This document shows, in pieces, positions 8,285 through 15,730 of a stretch of DNA of 35,743 bases. Made by a program: the position numbers and the translations under genes. The stretch comes from Lachnospiraceae bacterium (GTDB lineage: Bacteria > Bacillota > Clostridia > Lachnospirales > Lachnospiraceae), in assembly GCA_017480565.1 (NCBI GenBank), contig JAFVAL010000057.1:1-35743 (forward strand). The letters run 5' to 3'. The notes beneath the pieces were generated by a model, which was not told the DNA's origin, did no database searches, and was given only the letters and a program-made list of their open reading frames with translations. The first letter of the stretch is position 1, and each line of letters starts with the position of its first letter.

Positions 8285-9388
8285 ATGATCACGATCACAG
8301 AACCTGTTTGCATCGATGCCGATCCGATCCTTCCGGAAGGACTATCTGCATCCGACTGCATTTTTTTCGATATTGAAACTACCGGCCTCTCCGCCGACAC
8401 GTCATCGCTCTACCTGATCAGTGTGCTGACATTTTCTGCAAATGTCTGGACACTCCACCAGTGGTTCGCCGACGATTACGACAGCGAGCCGCAGATTCTC
8501 ACGGTCTTTGGCGAGATGTTAAAAGGTGCGAAAGCCGTCGTCCAGTACAACGGAGACACCTTCGATGTTCCCTACCTTGAGGCCAAATGGCGCGCACACC
8601 ACATGCCTTATTCCTTTTCCGGCATCGTTTTGTGGGATATTTACAGAAAGATTCGGCCATTTTCCTTTTTGCTGAAAACGCCGAATCTCAAGCTGAAAAC
8701 GATGGAGGAACTTCTCGGTATTTACCGCAAAGATCCTTATAATGGTGGAGAATTGATTACGGTCTACGGCACCTTCCTGCGCGCACACTACTGCAACAAG
8801 CCGACCGAGGAATTCTTGGCGCCCCTCCTGCTGCACAACCGCGAAGATGTGCTCTCTTTGCCCGCGCTGACGACCCTCATCGGTTACGCCAGCCTCCAGG
8901 ATGGCACTCACCGCGTGGCAAATGTATCCGCCACCGACACACAGCTTGTGCTTACCTTAAATTTAAGTCACACACTCCCACAGAACTTCACCTTCCGCGG
9001 GGATCACTGCTTCTTCGAAGGGACCCAGGATCAACTACAGATCCGCGTCGATTATCTGGAAGAAGAGCTTAAATACTTCTTCCCAGACTACAAAGACTAT
9101 TACTACCTCCCGGTCGAGGACACCGCGGTTCATAAAAGTGTCGGCGAATTCGTCGACAAAGAATACCGGCAAAAAGCAACTGCCGCCACCTGCTATATCC
9201 GCAAGGCAGGTCGTTTTCTACCGGTTGACGAGACATTTGCCACACAGACAAGACGGCTCTTCCGCAGGGATTATAAGAGCAAGGAGCACTATCTACTCTG
9301 GGAAGACACACTGTTAGAGGATGCAGACTTCTTGCACGCTTACGCTTCTGCGCTGCTCGCAAAGATCAAGAAGCCAGGGAAGAAGTGA
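8285..9388 (+). CDS. YprB-like ribonuclease H-like (DEDD exonuclease) domain protein
   Basis: A 367-aa protein. Residues about 24-195 form a DnaQ-fold 3'-5' exonuclease domain. Exo I is FFDIETTGL (D29, E31), Exo II is VQYNGDTFDVPYL, and the Exo III-like block is HNREDVLSL. This matches the YprB-type RNase H-like domain of Firmicutes, whose substrate is not established. The C-terminal 170 residues have no recognised motif and are basic at the end (KIKKPGKK). The ATG at 8285 follows an AGAGAAA-type ribosome site. It is divergent from ruvAB and convergent with the AT-rich island. Confidence 0.82.
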   Translation: MITITEPVCIDADPILPEGLSASDCIFFDIETTGLSADTSSLYLISVLTFSANVWTLHQWFADDYDSEPQILTVFGEMLKGAKAVVQYNGDTFDVPYLEAKWRAHHMPYSFSGIVLWDIYRKIRPFSFLLKTPNLKLKTMEELLGIYRKDPYNGGELITVYGTFLRAHYCNKPTEEFLAPLLLHNREDVLSLPALTTLIGYASLQDGTHRVANVSATDTQLVLTLNLSHTLPQNFTFRGDHCFFEGTQDQLQIRVDYLEEELKYFFPDYKDYYYLPVEDTAVHKSVGEFVDKEYRQKATAATCYIRKAGRFLPVDETFATQTRRLFRRDYKSKEHYLLWEDTLLEDADFLHAYASALLAKIKKPGKK

Positions 9389-9423
9389 TATTTCGTCCAG
9401 CACACAACAACCTTGTCATTTCA

Positions 9424-9464
9424 ATTCTGAATAATTCACCGCCATACGATGAATTATTCAGAAT
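9424..9464. repeat. Perfect 15-bp inverted repeat at the island boundary
   Basis: ATTCTGAATAATTCA (9424-9438) and its exact reverse complement (9450-9464) flank an 11-nt loop. The structure overlaps the stop codon of the downstream minus-strand gene, between convergent genes. No U tract follows on either strand. It may act as a bidirectional RNA end structure, or mark an insertion edge. Confidence 0.6.
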
Positions 9465-9936
9465 CATCATGCCAAGGCACTCTCTCAAACCCCTCGGTCC
9501 AATTACACTCATTGATTTTGTATTTATCAATATACGTGTTAATCTCAGGAACAAAACTCTCGCCTTGTGAATAAATCTCAGATAATTCATCAATTCTAGC
9601 TTCCGTCCTTTTCTGGAAGTCATCAGCCATAACGTCTGCTTCTGATTGATTTAGATAGACACCTTGCTCAACAACAACGTCTTGTTCATATGGATCAAAA
9701 GTGATTGCAGTTTGAACATAATAAACCGTATCACTTGAGATTTCAAATGCGCCTAATTTAAAGGAATACTCTGTAGTAACAAAAGAACAACCGTCTAAAC
9801 AGAATCCAGGCAGTTCCTTATATCTTTTTATTATATCATCACACGTTGCACGCGAATCGAAAAAACCAATCGTCATAGTCTCTACTTCATCGTCTAACTG
9901 ATCGTGCGCTTCTAAGAGAAATAACTTACTTTTCAT
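9454..9936 (-). CDS. Hypothetical acidic protein
   Basis: A 160-aa protein I do not recognise. It is soluble, without signal peptide or membrane segment, and strongly acidic (many Asp/Glu, ending WHDDSE). The N-terminus KSKLFLLEAHDQLDDEVETMTIGFFDS suggests an alpha/beta fold. A C-terminal helical stretch (SEADVMADDFQKRTEARIDELSEIY) follows. The ATG at 9936 has GAGG eight bases upstream. It is the last gene of an AT-rich minus-strand cluster, and a small upstream ORF overlaps its start by 11 nt. A small, acidic orphan beside ankyrin and HEAT-like genes is the usual look of toxin-immunity or similar accessory genes, but there is no direct evidence of function. Confidence 0.7.
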   Translation of the reverse strand: MKSKLFLLEAHDQLDDEVETMTIGFFDSRATCDDIIKRYKELPGFCLDGCSFVTTEYSFKLGAFEISSDTVYYVQTAITFDPYEQDVVVEQGVYLNQSEADVMADDFQKRTEARIDELSEIYSQGESFVPEINTYIDKYKINECNWTEGFERVPWHDDSE

Positions 9937-10039
9937 TTATGAGACCTCGAAATCTACTTAACAGGAACCTCTGAGGAAATAGCTTTCCCCAGAAGAAATG
10001 ATGACTTTCATACACAGCAACAATTCCCATATCTTGCAT
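9926..10039 (-). CDS. Possible 37-aa small protein, coupled to the ankyrin gene
   Basis: The ATG at 10039 overlaps the ankyrin gene stop as TGATG. The frame runs for 37 codons (MQDMGIVAVYESHHFFWGKL then PQRFLLSRFRGLINEK). It stops at 9926-9928, 11 nt inside the next gene. The product would be basic and aromatic-rich (HHFFW). The tight stop-start overlaps on both sides suggest translational coupling. It could equally be the 3' remnant of a decayed gene. No family is recognised. Confidence 0.35.
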   Translation of the reverse strand: MQDMGIVAVYESHHFFWGKLFPQRFLLSRFRGLINEK

Positions 10040-10866
10040 CATTCTCTCAATAGTGAAAGAATATCATTCGATCGCTGGAATTCGACAGCATAGTCGTAAG
10101 CCGTTTTCCCGTTTTCATCTGTAATGGTTTTATCAGCTCCCTTGCTTAACAAATATTCCACCATTTCTAGCGGAGCTTCTCTTGCAGCAGCCATCAATGG
10201 TGTGAAAGAGTTTGTCGTATCATTTACGTCGCAATAATTATTGTCGAGTAAATATTCGACTATTTTGATTCTGTCAGCCATTACTGCATGTATGAGAACC
10301 CAACGAAAGTCTACTTTATCAATGTCGATGTGCTCAATCGCGTATTGAAAAGCGCTGAACACTTCCTGCTCATCGCCATTATTAGGATAACTATAACTTA
10401 CTATATCATACAAAATAGAAAGGCTATCGCCTGAGTATGATGTTAGATAATCTATATCTGCGCCGTTTTCTATCAGCATGGTACTGTTCGCATACCAGTT
10501 TTCTCCTTTTATTTGATAAGTTAAACTGAGCGGAGTAGCTCCATCATTACAATTCACATTTGCGCCTCTTGCTATTAATAGTTCGATGATCTCCTGGTTA
10601 TCTATTCCGATTGCCTGATTTAACGGATAATAAAATCCATCGTCAAAAATGTAATCCTCAACCCATTTAGGCATGATTGTAGGATATGTATTAATACAGA
10701 TCCTATTCCATCTTGTTATTTGTTCTACTTTATCATAGTCTTCATTCTTAATCGCCTGAACAAGTTGCTTTGCACAAATCACATTATATCTGTATCCAAG
10801 TTGAACAATACTAAAGAGCAGACATACAGCGACAACCACGATTCTTATATCGAATTTAGTCCTCAT
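10039..10866 (-). CDS. Membrane-anchored ankyrin-repeat protein
   Basis: A 275-aa protein with a short basic N-terminus and a membrane segment at about residues 8-26 (IRIVVVAVCLLFSIVQLGY). An ankyrin-rich domain follows. Recognisable repeats are YPLNQAIGIDNQEIIELLIARGANVN, TPLSLTYQ with MLIENGADIDYL, VLIHAVMADRIKIVEYLLDNNYCDVN, and the C-terminal TPLMAAAREAPLEMVEYLL with GADKTITDENGKTAYDYA. Ankyrin arrays bind proteins, so the domain probably holds a partner; with a single anchor its side of the membrane is uncertain. The ATG at 10866 has GGTGG eight bases upstream. In-frame GTG codons at 10926 and 10923 would add about 20 polar residues but have poor ribosome sites. Low GC relative to the flanks suggests transfer. 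Confidence 0.75.
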   Translation of the reverse strand: MRTKFDIRIVVVAVCLLFSIVQLGYRYNVICAKQLVQAIKNEDYDKVEQITRWNRICINTYPTIMPKWVEDYIFDDGFYYPLNQAIGIDNQEIIELLIARGANVNCNDGATPLSLTYQIKGENWYANSTMLIENGADIDYLTSYSGDSLSILYDIVSYSYPNNGDEQEVFSAFQYAIEHIDIDKVDFRWVLIHAVMADRIKIVEYLLDNNYCDVNDTTNSFTPLMAAAREAPLEMVEYLLSKGADKTITDENGKTAYDYAVEFQRSNDILSLLRE

Positions 10867-10951
10867 TTGTTTAACCACCAGTTTATAATCCCCACTAGAA
10901 CCTTTTTGGTTTTCAGAAACCACCACCTTATTGCTAAATAATAGTATACGG

Positions 10952-11370
10952 TTAAGGATCTAATTGTGCATTTCTAGCACGTCTTCGAACATAATCATCG
11001 GAATCCGACATTAAAATGGTTAACAGTTCACCCCGCCACAAGGTTTACGTCTTCTTATCAACTCAGCGCATTGCCATCGAGCCCCTGGCTGCTCATGTTT
11101 CACTCCAACCTCAATCAACTTACTGACAAACAAGTCACTCGCATGATCGGTCAAATAATCCAAGACATCTTCCGTTTCATTATCAATCGCCATCACTGTA
11201 AGAATTTGATGTAATACTGATTCTTCAAGTGGTTCCTGCTTTACTAATTCAATGGTTGCATCCATCATTTCATTCCACAACGGAAACATATACTCCTCAA
11301 GATCTTTTTCTCGAAAATTGGTAGCATATGTATTTGGTCCCAGGCGAATCCACGCCCAGAAGCACTCCAA
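10952..11370 (-). pseudogene. Decayed HEAT-like repeat protein (frameshift, no proper start)
   Basis: The open frame 11370-11020 encodes ECFWAWIRLGPNTYATNFR and onward to ARWQCAELIRRRKP, then ends at CGGVNC. One base further along, another frame continues with LLTILMSDSDDYVRRRARNAQLDP to a stop at 10952-10954. That is a natural HEAT-repeat continuation. Restoring one G in the G4 run at 11031-11034 joins the two frames into about 139 aa. The 5' end is also odd. No ATG is present, and the frame is open back only to the TAG that ends the upstream gene (11377-11379), with a TTG two codons after it and no ribosome site. The gene therefore looks truncated at the start and frameshifted near the end. 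Function is unknown; acidic helical repeats suggest protein binding. Confidence 0.65.
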
Positions 11371-11376
11371 ATAATG

Positions 11377-11823
11377 CTATAAAGTGAAATCACCCAAATA
11401 AACCGGCTTAGATCCCATGGAATTATGAATCGGTCTCCAAAACAACTCTGCGCAAGCTATGATTGTTCCAGAATATGATTCGATCTCTTCTGGAATAAAG
11501 TTAGCTCCATCTGCCCAAATATACTCATTATTTCTTTCTATTAGCGAAGCTTCCAGTATCTCACATGTATACGCTTCGTTTTGTGGAAGAAGCTTCAAAA
11601 TGCTTGTTTTTTTGAACCACAATTCAACCATTGGGCAAGCATCGTTTTGTAGTTGGAAAATGACCTTTAAACTACGTTGATCGTTCACTGGAAACATGCT
11701 TAGCTCTTCATCTACATACGCTCCACTCACATAACATAACTCTTTCAAGCAGCTATCATGAAAGTGCTTCGTTAGATTCATAAAAATATCAATATCTTCC
11801 TGCGTCTTTATTTGCTTCCACAT
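11377..11823 (-). CDS. Hypothetical protein, immunity-type accessory gene
   Basis: A 148-aa soluble protein starting MWKQIKTQEDIDIFMNLTKHFHDSC. I do not know a named function. The mix of strands with conserved-looking blocks (FHDSCLKELCYVSGAYVD, LKVIFQLQ, ILEASLIERNNEYIWADGANF) resembles small orphan proteins often found in polymorphic-toxin immunity clusters. That is recall-based and not proven. The ATG at 11823 has GGAG eight bases upstream. A TTG at 11853 is in frame but poorly placed. It is the first gene of the AT-rich cluster and has a promoter at 11877-11905. The next frame is separated only by its stop codon. Confidence 0.7.
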   Translation of the reverse strand: MWKQIKTQEDIDIFMNLTKHFHDSCLKELCYVSGAYVDEELSMFPVNDQRSLKVIFQLQNDACPMVELWFKKTSILKLLPQNEAYTCEILEASLIERNNEYIWADGANFIPEEIESYSGTIIACAELFWRPIHNSMGSKPVYLGDFTL

Positions 11824-11876
11824 TTTATGCTCTCCACTGATTATTTCACGCAACCTGAACTTCCTCTTTGATATTG

Positions 11877-11905
11877 ATTTTAAATTTCTTCTTCCTTGAA
11901 GTCAA
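11877..11905 (-). promoter_or_regulatory. Promoter of the AT-rich accessory cluster
   Basis: On the minus strand TTGACT (11900-11905), a 17-bp spacer and TAAAAT (11877-11882). The 7-bp inverted repeat ATATTGA/TCAATAT (11871-11877, 11902-11908) brackets it and could be an operator. Confidence 0.6.
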
Positions 11906-11954
11906 TATTTGATATGACACATCCGCAGATGCATCCATCTTCCCACTGCATAAT

Positions 11955-11991
11955 AAAAACGCTATCCATGGCTTTTGGCTCACAGATAGCG
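11955..11991 (-). terminator. Intrinsic terminator of the aldo/keto reductase gene
   Basis: On the minus strand CGCTATC (11985-11991) pairs with GATAGCG (11960-11966) around an 18-nt loop that can fold further. It is followed by a U5 tract (A run 11955-11959 on plus). It separates the reductase gene from the AT-rich cluster. Confidence 0.75.
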
Positions 11992-12013
11992 CTCTTATTA
12001 ATTCAAAATTATC

Positions 12014-12970
12014 TTATCTCTCAAACTCTGCGACTGCTGCATTAAGCACAGCCATCTCTTCTTCCGTCAGGCTCCACTCCGCCGCGTCGCAGTTCTCATT
12101 TGCATGATGCACCTTGCTCGCGCCAAGAATTGCGGTATCCACAAGGCCGCACTGGATGTTCCAGTTGATTGCAACCTGCCCGACCGGTACGCCATGCGCC
12201 TCTGCGATCTGATCCATGACTTTTAAGAGCACCTGTCCCTTGGAGAACTTCGGCTCGTTAAAGTAATCGTAGAAACTGAAGCGGAAGTCATCTGCCGGCC
12301 AGTCCGGACGCGTGCGGTATCTTCCGGTTAAGAAACCACCGCCGATCGAACCGTAGGACATCACGCCCATATCCAGGGACTTTGCATGCTCCAGCTCATC
12401 CTGGACGCTGCGATCCACCATCGAATAAGGAGGCTGAATGACCTCAATCTCCGCATATTTCTCCGCTTCCTTCATCAGGGCAACCGGGTAGTTGGAGACG
12501 CCGATGTGACGGATCTTTCCATCATCTTTGAGCTTTTGCATCATGGAAAATGTCTCCTCGACCGGGGTGCCCAGGAAATCCGGTTTATGCACCAGATAAA
12601 CGTCGATCACATCCAGATCAAGACGTCTTCTGGAATCGTCGATCTCTTTTGCAATGGACGGAGCCGTGATGTTGCGGCTGCAGCCAGAGCCCGGAATCTC
12701 CTGATCAAAAATGAGTCCGCACTTGGTTACGATCACAAGCTTGTCGCGGTCATACCCCTTGATTGCCTTTGCCACCAGCTTCTCGGAATGGCCATTGCCA
12801 TAGCAAGGTGCGGTATCGATGATGTTGACGCCGCGGTCTAACATCGTGCGAATCGCCGCGATCGACTGTTCATCTTCCACTTCACCGTATCTCTCGCCGC
12901 CCATCGCCCAGGTGCCGGCAGTGATCACGGAAACATTCAAATCTGTCTTGCCAAATCTCGTATAACGCAT
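12014..12970 (-). CDS. Aldo/keto reductase
   Basis: A 318-aa NAD(P)H-dependent oxidoreductase of the AKR superfamily, with a TIM-barrel fold, that reduces carbonyls. The catalytic tetrad is visible: D52, Y57 (DTAPCYGNG), K83 (VTKCG) and H128 (VYLVHKP). The cofactor region near the C-terminus (AILGASKVHHANENC) is present. The substrate is not predictable. The ATG at 12970 has AGGAGG eight bases upstream. The in-frame TTG at 12997 would place the ribosome site inside the gene and is rejected. It has its own promoter (13011-13039) and terminator, so it is monocistronic. Confidence 0.92.
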   Translation of the reverse strand: MRYTRFGKTDLNVSVITAGTWAMGGERYGEVEDEQSIAAIRTMLDRGVNIIDTAPCYGNGHSEKLVAKAIKGYDRDKLVIVTKCGLIFDQEIPGSGCSRNITAPSIAKEIDDSRRRLDLDVIDVYLVHKPDFLGTPVEETFSMMQKLKDDGKIRHIGVSNYPVALMKEAEKYAEIEVIQPPYSMVDRSVQDELEHAKSLDMGVMSYGSIGGGFLTGRYRTRPDWPADDFRFSFYDYFNEPKFSKGQVLLKVMDQIAEAHGVPVGQVAINWNIQCGLVDTAILGASKVHHANENCDAAEWSLTEEEMAVLNAAVAEFER

Positions 12971-13010
12971 TCCCAATTCCTCCTCATGTAAATCCAAATG
13001 ATCTAATCAA

Positions 13011-13039
13011 AGTATAGCGATTTTATGCCCCTATGTAAA
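13011..13039 (-). promoter_or_regulatory. Sigma-A promoter of the aldo/keto reductase gene
   Basis: On the minus strand TTTACA (13034-13039), a 17-bp spacer and TATACT (13011-13016). Confidence 0.7.
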
Positions 13040-13075
13040 GAGAATTTACTTTTTCCAGGAATTCGACCAGATCGG

Positions 13076-13104
13076 TTGACTCTGTTTTTCAACTGTGCTA
13101 CCCT
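13076..13104 (+). promoter_or_regulatory. Possible promoter of the phnX-like gene
   Basis: TTGACT (13076-13081), a 17-bp spacer and a weak TACCCT (13099-13104) preceded by a TGn extension. The -35 is good and the -10 is poor. Confidence 0.35.
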
Positions 13105-13169
13105 TTGAATTGACTCTTATTTGCACGTATCAACAGAGAACTTGCAAAGCATTTTTAGGAGGTTAGCCT

Positions 13170-14014
13170 ATGTACAACAGACGTTATACCGGAAAGATTG
13201 AACTTGCCGTCCTTGATACCGCAGGTACGTTTTGTGACGGTCCTTGCGACCTGCGCCACCGCTGGCCTTTAGATGACCTTCGCGGCTGCAAAGCACCCGT
13301 CGTGCCCTTCTATGAAGCACTTCGCTCCTTTGGAATCGAATGCGACTGGGCAACGATCCGCAAGCCGATGGGTGCGTTCAAGCCCACACATTTGCGCATG
13401 CTCATGAGTGATCCCGATATCAGTGCGCAGTGGGAAGCTAAGTATGGCCGTCCGTGGAACGAAGACGATTTCAATGCAGTATTGGCTGCGTTTCGGCCGC
13501 TGATGAGCAAATATATCGTGGCGAGGATCTGGCAAGACCAGTCGAAGGTGCTGTGGAAGCACTGAATGAAATGCGCCAGGCGGGCATCCTGATTGGCTGC
13601 GATACCGGCTATTATGAGGAAGACTCGAACGCTTTGAACAAAGTTTTAGAGGAAAAGTTTGGCATGCATTTTGATGTGGTCACCAACTCCGAGAAAGTGC
13701 CTGGACGCCCCTCTCCTTTTATGGTTTACGACTGCATGTTAAGCGCTTACAAATTAACTGGCAAGGTCATTCCCTGCGAAGCTGTTGTCAAAATCGATGA
13801 CACTGCAGCAGGCATGAAGTGCGGCAATAATGCCGGCGTCTGGACCATCGGCTTGTATGCGAGCGGCTCCAACAGCTACGATGAGCTAGCGGCGTCCAAG
13901 CCAGACTTCCTCGTACCCTCCGTAAAATATGTCCCCGACATCATCTTCGGACAGATCGAGCCTCGCTTAAGAAGAGGTGAACGCCCCGGACAAGGCATTG
14001 TAGAGACGATCTAA
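13170..14014 (+). pseudogene. Phosphonoacetaldehyde hydrolase-like HAD protein, frameshifted
   Basis: The first frame (13170-13565) gives AVLDTAGTFCDGP, with the HAD motif I nucleophile Asp. It continues with KPMGAFKPTHLRML, which aligns with the Schiff-base Lys region of PhnX, and QWEAKYGRPWNEDDFNAVLAAFRPLMSKYI. Homology then jumps frame to RGEDLARPVEGAVEALNEMRQAGILIGCDTGYY and onward. It goes through VVKIDDTAAGMKCGNNAGVWTIGL (HAD motif IV acidic pair) to RLRRGERPGQGI, like the PhnX C-terminus. One missing base near 13510-13517 in an AT dinucleotide run explains the break; restored length is 281 aa, close to the family. A very good AGGAGG sits seven bases before the ATG at 13170. Family members hydrolyse the C-P bond of phosphonoacetaldehyde, but a related phosphonatase-like role is possible. 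A sequencing error cannot be excluded. Confidence 0.8.
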
Positions 14015-14052
14015 CCACGACAACCTAAAGAACGAAGCATACCCCCTCAACG

Positions 14053-14081
14053 AAAAATAACCACGCTTTCCGCGTGGTTAT
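14053..14081 (-). terminator. Intrinsic terminator of yceD-rpmF, possibly bidirectional
   Basis: The 10-bp stem ATAACCACGC (14057-14066) / GCGTGGTTAT (14072-14081) has a 5-nt loop. On the minus strand it is followed by U5 (A run 14053-14057), right after the rpmF stop. On the plus strand it may also end the phnX-like transcript, but its T tract is interrupted there. Confidence 0.75.
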
Positions 14082-14093
14082 CTATCTTCTTCA

Positions 14094-14276
14094 TTATTCA
14101 GCAACAGCAATGATCTCTCTCTTGTTGTAGCTGCCGCACTTCTTGCAGACTCTGTGAGGAACCATCAGAGCACCGCACTTGGAGCACTTAACAAGTGCAG
14201 GAGCGGTCATCTTCCAATGAGCTCTGTGTTTGTCACGTCTTGCTTTGGAATGCTTATTCTTAGGGCAGATAGACAT
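14094..14276 (-). CDS. rpmF: 50S ribosomal protein L32
   Basis: A 60-aa basic protein of the large ribosomal subunit. The N-terminus CPKNKHSKARRDKHRAHWK is typical of L32. It is the zinc-ribbon form with C31-x2-C34 and C44-x2-C47. It lies 3 nt after the DUF177 gene, the classical yceD-rpmF pair, and ends before a clear terminator. Length is normal. Confidence 0.96.
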   Translation of the reverse strand: MSICPKNKHSKARRDKHRAHWKMTAPALVKCSKCGALMVPHRVCKKCGSYNKREIIAVAE

Positions 14277-14279
14277 AGG

Positions 14280-14807
14280 TCACACCTCCTTAAACTGATC
14301 AAAAATGTCTTGAAACGCTGCCATCCGCGGATCCATTACCGTCTGATCACAGCTGCATGTCTCTCGGTTGAGATTGACTCCGCATACTTTGCAGATCCCC
14401 TTGCAATCTTCCCTGCAAAGCGTCTGCAGCGGGAAATCAAGAAGTATCTCGTCATAGATAAGCCGTTCTACATCCAGGTTAGTTCCGTCAATGTATACTT
14501 GCTCGTCCAGATCTTCCATGCGTTCAGCCTCCGTCTTCTGGAAATCGACTTCCTCGTCGAACTCCATCGGAAAGGCCACTGTCACGTCATCCAGACAACG
14601 GCTGCACGGAATCGCCAGTTTGATCAGCCCGGTACCCGTAAGACGAACCTTGCGGTTGCCAAGATTCGTGATCGTAAGTTTCACGGGCTCCTTCTCCATC
14701 ACCTTGTGATCCATTCCAGCCACATGGATCTTCTCCGCTTCCACGGGAATCTCCATCTGCTCACTTGCATTCGGGATCTGCATGATCTCCGCTAAAGAAA
14801 TAATCAT
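14280..14807 (-). CDS. YceD/DUF177 family protein
   Basis: A 175-aa protein of the DUF177 family, linked to 23S rRNA processing or accumulation in plants and bacteria and nearly always encoded before rpmF. Motifs are the central CSRCLDDV block (about residues 70) and the C-terminal cluster LCREDCKGICKVCGVNL with CSCD, which probably binds zinc. The ATG at 14807 has GGAGGG nine bases upstream; the GTG at 14837 lies further up and is not supported by a ribosome site. It is transcribed from a consensus promoter 34 bp upstream. Confidence 0.88.
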   Translation of the reverse strand: MIISLAEIMQIPNASEQMEIPVEAEKIHVAGMDHKVMEKEPVKLTITNLGNRKVRLTGTGLIKLAIPCSRCLDDVTVAFPMEFDEEVDFQKTEAERMEDLDEQVYIDGTNLDVERLIYDEILLDFPLQTLCREDCKGICKVCGVNLNRETCSCDQTVMDPRMAAFQDIFDQFKEV

Positions 14808-14840
14808 AGCACTCTTCCCTCCTTCAGTGCGCACCATAAA

Positions 14841-14869
14841 ATTATAGCGAAGGAGAAATTGTTTGTCAA
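14841..14869 (-). promoter_or_regulatory. Strong consensus promoter of yceD-rpmF
   Basis: On the minus strand a perfect TTGACA (14864-14869), a 17-bp spacer and a perfect TATAAT (14841-14846). Such strength suits a ribosomal protein operon. Confidence 0.88.
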
Positions 14870-15062
14870 CAGGAAATTTCTTTTTCCTTCACTTTATCAA
14901 ACTCTTCTTTTTCGTGACAAAGGTTATACCCTCGCGGCTTCATTTCATAAGTCCATCTAATAAGATCAAAAAGCCTCGCTTAATGAAGCCTTCCCTCGCC
15001 GGCACATTTCCAAAAAATCCTTTATTTCTGCGGTTTTTTGCGAAATTTTTTTCAAGATTTCA
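14870..15062. other. AT-rich intergenic region between yceD and xpt
   Basis: The gap between yceD and xpt is about 330 bp, with the two divergent promoters at its ends. The middle has no convincing ORF. It holds a 9-bp inverted repeat, GGCTTCATT (14936-14944) and AATGAAGCC (14982-14990), with a 37-nt loop. It also has an imperfect A6/T6 hairpin near 15013-15039. I looked for a purine riboswitch before xpt and did not find one. Confidence 0.5.
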
Positions 15063-15091
15063 TTGACTTTAAATCGATTTTAATGTTAAAT
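15063..15091 (+). promoter_or_regulatory. Putative xpt promoter
   Basis: TTGACT (15063-15068), a 17-bp spacer and TTAAAT (15086-15091), about 43 bp before the xpt ATG. The leader is too short for a purine riboswitch. Confidence 0.5.
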
Positions 15092-15133
15092 ACCTGTGTA
15101 TCAAAAATACCTTTCATTCCAGCAGGAGGCTCC

Positions 15134-15703
15134 ATGAAGCTTTTAGAAGAAATGATTCTGCGAGAGGGCAAGATTCTCCCCGGCGATATCTTAAAAGTTG
15201 GCAGTTTTTTAAACCAGCAGATCGACACCAAGCTCTTATCCGCGATGGCGGAGGAAGTGAAGAATCTTTATAAGGAAACCACTGTCACAAAGATTCTTAC
15301 GATTGAGTCCAGCGGGATCGCCTTTGCGGTCGCTGCAGGCATTGCGATGGGCGTGCCGGTGATTTTTGCGAAAAAGCATCAGAGCAGCAACGTGGACGGT
15401 GAGATTTACTCCGTGCCCGTGACCTCCTACACACATCATAACACCTACAACGCTGTGATCAGCAAGGATTACCTGACATCAGAGGATCACGTACTGATCG
15501 TCGACGATTTTCTCGCGACGGGTAATGCGCTGATTGGGATGATCGAGCTGGTGCGCCAGGCAGGTGCAACGCTTGCAGGTGTCGCAATCGAGATTGAAAA
15601 AGGCTTCCAGGGCGGCGGCGACAAGCTTCGTGCCCAGGGTGTCCGCATTGAATCTCTCGCCCTCATCGACAGCATGACCGATGAGAGCATCACATTTAGA
15701 TAA
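15134..15703 (+). CDS. xpt: Xanthine phosphoribosyltransferase
   Basis: A 189-aa purine salvage enzyme that makes XMP from xanthine and PRPP. It has the type I PRTase loop VLIVDDFLATGNAL (the PRPP-binding DDFLATG) and the N-terminal MKLLEEMILREGKILPGDILKVGSFLNQQID, typical of Xpt. The conserved SSGIAFA and KKHQSSN blocks, involved in catalysis and base binding, are also present. The start is the ATG at 15134 with AGGAGG just upstream; longer in-frame starts lie in the promoter region. It precedes a nucleoside-type importer, which fits uptake plus salvage of purines. Confidence 0.94.
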   Translation: MKLLEEMILREGKILPGDILKVGSFLNQQIDTKLLSAMAEEVKNLYKETTVTKILTIESSGIAFAVAAGIAMGVPVIFAKKHQSSNVDGEIYSVPVTSYTHHNTYNAVISKDYLTSEDHVLIVDDFLATGNALIGMIELVRQAGATLAGVAIEIEKGFQGGGDKLRAQGVRIESLALIDSMTDESITFR

Positions 15704-15730
15704 CCGATGGGAATGACCCATTGATTATAG

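Noticed and set aside
10927-10951. Separate promoter for the ankyrin gene at TATACT near 10943
   Set aside because: The -10-like word is present, but no credible -35 is found at a suitable distance. Transcription from the cluster promoter is simpler.
14863-15066. 67-codon plus-strand ORF between yceD and xpt
   Set aside because: Composition follows AT-rich intergenic DNA (Phe/Lys runs), it has no ribosome site, and it covers both divergent promoters.
14870-15133. Purine riboswitch before xpt
   Set aside because: The leader after the likely promoter is about 40 nt, and no conserved purine-aptamer loops are visible on the plus strand. The inverted repeat at 14936-14990 lies upstream of the promoter.
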